Source: Sphingopyxis sp.
Lineage (GTDB): Bacteria; Pseudomonadota; Alphaproteobacteria; Sphingomonadales; Sphingomonadaceae
Assembly: GCA_013823985.1 (NCBI GenBank)
Contig: PNNB01000013.1
Coordinates: forward strand, 186,001-250,000
Direction: 5' to 3'
Length of the DNA stretch: 64,000 nucleotides
Part shown: in pieces, positions 60,985-64,000 of the stretch
Layout: each line of letters starts with the position of its first letter
Numbering within the stretch: the first letter of the stretch is position 1
The notes under the pieces: model-generated
Told to the model about the DNA's origin: nothing
Database searches by the model: none
What the model saw: the letters and a program-made list of their open reading frames with translations, nothing else
Made by a program: the position numbers and the translations under genes

Positions 60985-62325
60985 ATGGCGCGTAAATATT
61001 TCGGAACCGACGGGATCAGAGGCCGCACCAACGCCAGCGCAATGACGCCGGAAATGGCGATGAAGGTCGGACAAGCGGCGGGCGCCCATTTCTTGCGCGG
61101 TACGCACAAGCACCGGGTTGTGATCGGCAAGGATACGCGGCTTTCGGGCTATATGATCGAAAATGCGCTGGTTGCCGGATTTACGAGCGTGGGCATGGAT
61201 GTTGTGCAGTTCGGGCCGATCCCGACACCCGCCGTCGCGTTGCTGACCCGGTCGATGCGGGCCGATCTGGGCGTGATGATTTCGGCGAGCCATAATCCCT
61301 ATGAGGATAATGGCATCAAGCTGTTCGGTCCCGATGGTTTCAAGCTGTCGGACGCAGATGAACTTGCGATTGAAGCCTTGCTCGACCAGCCGGCAAAGCT
61401 CGCCAACGCGCCGGACGTTGGCCGTGCACGTCGGATCGAGGATAGCCGTGGCCGCTATATCCATGCGGTCAAAGCGTCGGTCCCCGAACATATCCGCTTC
61501 GACGGCTTGCATGTTGTTCTCGATTGCGCCCATGGCGCGGCCTATCAGGTGGCGCCCACGGCTATCTGGGAATTGGGCGCGAAGGTGACGCCGATCGGGG
61601 TCACCCCCAATGGCAAGAATATCAATGACAAGGTGGGCTCAACCCATGTGTCGACCTTGCAGGAAACGGTGGTTGCCGCAGGTGCGGATATCGGCATTGC
61701 GCTGGATGGCGATGCTGACCGGCTGATCGTTGTCGATGAAAAAGGCCGCGTTGTGGATGGCGACCAGATCATGGCGCTGCTCGGCACGGCAATGAGCCGC
61801 GCAGGCAAGCTGACCGGTGACGGCATTGTCGCTACGGTCATGTCTAATCTGGGGCTGGAACGCTATCTGGCAAGCCAGCATCTCAATCTGGTGCGCGCCA
61901 AGGTGGGCGACCGTTACGTGCTCGAAGAAATGCGCAACCACGGTATCAATGTGGGGGGCGAGCAATCGGGACACATGATCTTGCTCGACCACGCCACGAC
62001 CGGCGACGGAACCATCGCGGCGCTTCAGGTGCTCGCGCAACTGGTGGAAAGCGGCAAGCCTGCAAGCGAGGTCCTGCACCTGTTTGACCCCGTCCCGCAG
62101 CTGTTGAAAAATGTCCGCTTCTCCGGCGGCAAACCGCTCGACAATCCGGCGGTGCAGGCCGTCATCGCGCAGGCCGAGGCGGAGTTGGCTGGCAAAGGCC
62201 GCCTGGTCATCCGGCCCTCGGGCACCGAACCTGTCATCCGCGTCATGGCCGAAGGCGATGATGCGGCGCAGGTCGAGAAGCTGGTCGATGCAATCTGCGA
62301 TGCGGTAAAGGTCGCGGCAGCTTGA
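60985..62325 (+). CDS. glmM: phosphoglucosamine mutase GlmM
   Basis: A 446-residue enzyme making glucosamine-1-phosphate for peptidoglycan and LPS. The start [16 protein letters not shown], the phosphoserine loop [18 protein letters not shown] (Ser 102), the magnesium loop [15 protein letters not shown] and the C-terminal [15 protein letters not shown] are all intact. ATG 60985 was chosen because the frame extends back into the symporter gene without any conserved sequence. Confidence 0.97.
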   Translation: MARKYFGTDGIRGRTNASAMTPEMAMKVGQAAGAHFLRGTHKHRVVIGKDTRLSGYMIENALVAGFTSVGMDVVQFGPIPTPAVALLTRSMRADLGVMISASHNPYEDNGIKLFGPDGFKLSDADELAIEALLDQPAKLANAPDVGRARRIEDSRGRYIHAVKASVPEHIRFDGLHVVLDCAHGAAYQVAPTAIWELGAKVTPIGVTPNGKNINDKVGSTHVSTLQETVVAAGADIGIALDGDADRLIVVDEKGRVVDGDQIMALLGTAMSRAGKLTGDGIVATVMSNLGLERYLASQHLNLVRAKVGDRYVLEEMRNHGINVGGEQSGHMILLDHATTGDGTIAALQVLAQLVESGKPASEVLHLFDPVPQLLKNVRFSGGKPLDNPAVQAVIAQAEAELAGKGRLVIRPSGTEPVIRVMAEGDDAAQVEKLVDAICDAVKVAAA

Positions 62326-63467
62326 ACAGCGACGGCAAACCTGTCCGCGTTCTCATCATCGCCGGTTCGGACAGCGGCGGCGGCGCGGGAATTCAGGCGG
62401 ATATAAAGACGGTCACCATGCTCGGCGGCCATGCAATGACGTCGATCACCGCCATCACGGCGCAAAATACATTGGGTGTGGATGCGGTCCATATGGTGCC
62501 GACCGATATGGTCATCGACCAGATTGCGGCGGTGGTCAGCGATATCGGCGTCGATGCCGTGAAAATCGGCATGATCGGAAACGCGGCCACGGCGCATGCG
62601 GTTGCCGACAGCCTTGCCGAGCTATCCTGCCCGATCGTATTCGATCCGGTGATGGTCGCCACCAGCGGCGCGGTATTGGCGGATGCCGACACGATTTCCG
62701 CGTTCGAACGGCTGATGCGGCTTGCGACGATCACGACGCCCAACTTGCCGGAACTGGAGGCACTTGGCGGCAAGGATGCCTTGCTGGCGCGGCATATACC
62801 TTTGCTCATCAAGGGCGGGCATTCGGACGACGATCTGATCGTCGATGAACTTCACCTTGCTGCCGAACAATGCGTTAGCTGGTCCGACGAACGCATCGCG
62901 ACGCGCAGCACGCACGGCACCGGCTGCACGCTGGCGACGGCGATTGCAACGGGGTTGGGGCAGGGGATGGATCTGGTCCCCGCCATCGAACGGGCGCGCC
63001 TGTTCGTGCGGCTCGCCCTGCATGACGCCCCGGGGCTTGGCCAGGGCCATGGTCCGATGGGGCACCAGTCGGTGCGCGAAGATGCCATGGTCGCAGGACC
63101 CTCGCTCAATCAGGTCACGGTCGGCTGCCGCGATTATAGCGCGTCGGTCGATTTCTACTGCACGCTGGGTTTGCAGCAGATCGTCGACAGTCCGGAAAAT
63201 GGCTATGCCCGTTTCGAAATGCCCAATGGCGTGACCTTTTCGGTCCACCAGAATGACGCCTGCTCGACATCGACGGTCGTCTATTTCGAAAGCAAACGGC
63301 TTGATGCCTGGGTCACGGAATTGTTGAGCCAGGGCTATAGTTTCGACCAATTGCCGCAGGATGAAAGCTGGGGCTGGCGCGAGGCACGGTTGTTGGATCC
63401 GGCGGGTAATATGGTGTGCCTCTACAGCGCGGGCGAGAATAGGCGCTATCCAGCCTGGCGGATATGA
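62322..63467 (+). CDS. thiD: ThiD-VOC fusion: phosphomethylpyrimidine kinase with C-terminal glyoxalase-like domain
   Basis: A 381-residue protein starting with TTG overlapping the glmM stop. Residues about 8-250 are Thi[51 protein letters not shown] and the catalytic [16 protein letters not shown]. They phosphorylate hydroxymethylpyrimidine (phosphate) for thiamine synthesis. The last 125 residues (from about 258, [26 protein letters not shown]) form a VOC/glyoxalase-like domain with [15 protein letters not shown] and [15 protein letters not shown]. ThiD normally ends near residue 265, so this is a fusion. The function of the extra domain is unknown. No TPP riboswitch is visible. Confidence 0.92.
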   Translation: MNSDGKPVRVLIIAGSDSGGGAGIQADIKTVTMLGGHAMTSITAITAQNTLGVDAVHMVPTDMVIDQIAAVVSDIGVDAVKIGMIGNAATAHAVADSLAELSCPIVFDPVMVATSGAVLADADTISAFERLMRLATITTPNLPELEALGGKDALLARHIPLLIKGGHSDDDLIVDELHLAAEQCVSWSDERIATRSTHGTGCTLATAIATGLGQGMDLVPAIERARLFVRLALHDAPGLGQGHGPMGHQSVREDAMVAGPSLNQVTVGCRDYSASVDFYCTLGLQQIVDSPENGYARFEMPNGVTFSVHQNDACSTSTVVYFESKRLDAWVTELLSQGYSFDQLPQDESWGWREARLLDPAGNMVCLYSAGENRRYPAWRI

Positions 63468-64000
63468 TTGTCGGTGTCGACGAAGCCGGGCGAGGGCCGT
63501 TAGCAGGGCCCGTCGTGGCCGCTGCTGTCGTCTTGTGCGATGAGGGGATCGCGGGGCTGGATGACAGCAAAAAACTCTCGGCCAGGAAACGCGCTATCTT
63601 GGAACAACAGATAAAGGCCAAGTGCCGCTGGGCTGTCGGCCTGTGTAGCGTCGAGGAAATCGACCGCCTCAATATCCTGCACGCGACAATGCTGGCGATG
63701 ACACGCGCGGTGGAGGCGCTGGAGATTGCGCCCAAGCTGGTCATGGTCGACGGCAACCGCCTGCCCAAATGGAGCTATCGCGCCGAGGCTGTTGTGGGTG
63801 GTGACGCCATCCACCCCTGTATTTCGGCCGCCAGCATCATCGCCAAGGAACATCGCGACCGCATCATGGTCGAGGCGGACCGGGAATTTCCGGGCTATGG
63901 CTGGGCATCGAACAAGGGATATGGCGCCGCGATCCATATGGAGGCGTTGCGCCGTTTAGGCCCGACACCTCTGCACCGCAGGAGCTTTGCACCGGTGGCG
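63464..64000 (+). CDS. rnhB: ribonuclease HII (3' end cut by window)
   Basis: 179 residues are visible. The enzyme removes ribonucleotides and RNA primers from DNA. The start [22 protein letters not shown] contains catalytic D6 and E7. [24 protein letters not shown] and [14 protein letters not shown] are the remaining motifs. The start overlaps the ThiD-VOC stop by 4 bp (ATGA). The frame runs open to the window end, missing only about the last 15-25 residues. Confidence 0.95.
   Translation, partial: MIVGVDEAGRGPLAGPVVAAAVVLCDEGIAGLDDSKKLSARKRAILEQQIKAKCRWAVGLCSVEEIDRLNILHATMLAMTRAVEALEIAPKLVMVDGNRLPKWSYRAEAVVGGDAIHPCISAASIIAKEHRDRIMVEADREFPGYGWASNKGYGAAIHMEALRRLGPTPLHRRSFAPVA

Overview
The window looks like chromosomal DNA of an alphaproteobacterium of the order Sphingomonadales (Sphingopyxis / Sphingorhabdus-like). 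This is inferred from the ylxR-infB-rbfA-truB-rpsO-pnp order, the sdhC-sdhD-sdhA order, the paired exported amidohydrolases, a PrsK/PrsR-type polysaccharide regulatory module and an inverted repeat of the type seen in sphingomonad genomes. No tRNA, rRNA, CRISPR array, prophage or intact insertion sequence is visible.

Layout. (1) 1-9.5 kb: translation and RNA-decay cluster (ylxR partial, infB, rbfA, truB, rpsO, pnp). It is interrupted between rbfA and truB by an AT-rich putative lipoprotein, tdk and a tandem DUF6491 pair, one copy of which has its signal peptide split by a T7 homopolymer. (2) 9.5-20.5 kb: a hybrid histidine kinase, an ER-type M28 membrane peptidase, bamD-recN-ligA and a Crp/Fnr regulator. 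(3) 20.5-28 kb: a DUF2459 protein, phhA, then a leftward string of chemoreceptor, SDR, subclass B3 metallo-beta-lactamase, prmA, ECF sigma factor, RskA-like anti-sigma factor and fasciclin protein. Most members overlap, and the last three resemble the mycobacterial SigK/RskA/MPT70-83 regulon. (4) 28-31 kb: sdhCDA with no sdhB following. (5) 31-41 kb: mixed metabolism: LLM oxidoreductase, LysE exporter, creD, lldD-like oxidase, zinc metallopeptidase, 3-hydroxybutyrate dehydrogenase, long-form isocitrate lyase and a divergent ScfR/RamB-like regulator. (6) 40.9-41.4 kb: a scar of two gene fragments. (7) 41.4-44.3 kb: a membrane LytTR regulator divergent from a DUF2141 protein and a Tat-exported carotenoid oxygenase. 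(8) 44.3-52.3 kb: exopolysaccharide module: mannose-1-phosphate guanylyltransferase, divergent sugar-phosphate transferase, PrsK, PrsR and a TPR protein. (9) 52.3-64 kb: GntR and nitroreductase, a POT peptide transporter with two exported amidohydrolases (one lacking the usual metal motif), NnrU, a REP-like inverted repeat, aldo/keto reductase, DAACS symporter, then glmM, a thiD-VOC fusion and rnhB (cut by the window end).

The items that most deserve a second look are the ThiD-VOC fusion, the B3 metallo-beta-lactamase embedded in the prmA/sigma-factor cluster, the missing sdhB, the fragment scar at 41 kb, the DUF6491 frameshift, the lipoprotein without a standard start codon and the metal-motif-less amidohydrolase partner. 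I do not see a wholly new multi-gene system. The closest to under-described modules are the LytTR/DUF2141/Tat-carotenoid-oxygenase group and the sigma/anti-sigma/fasciclin group. GC and composition remarks are visual, not computed.
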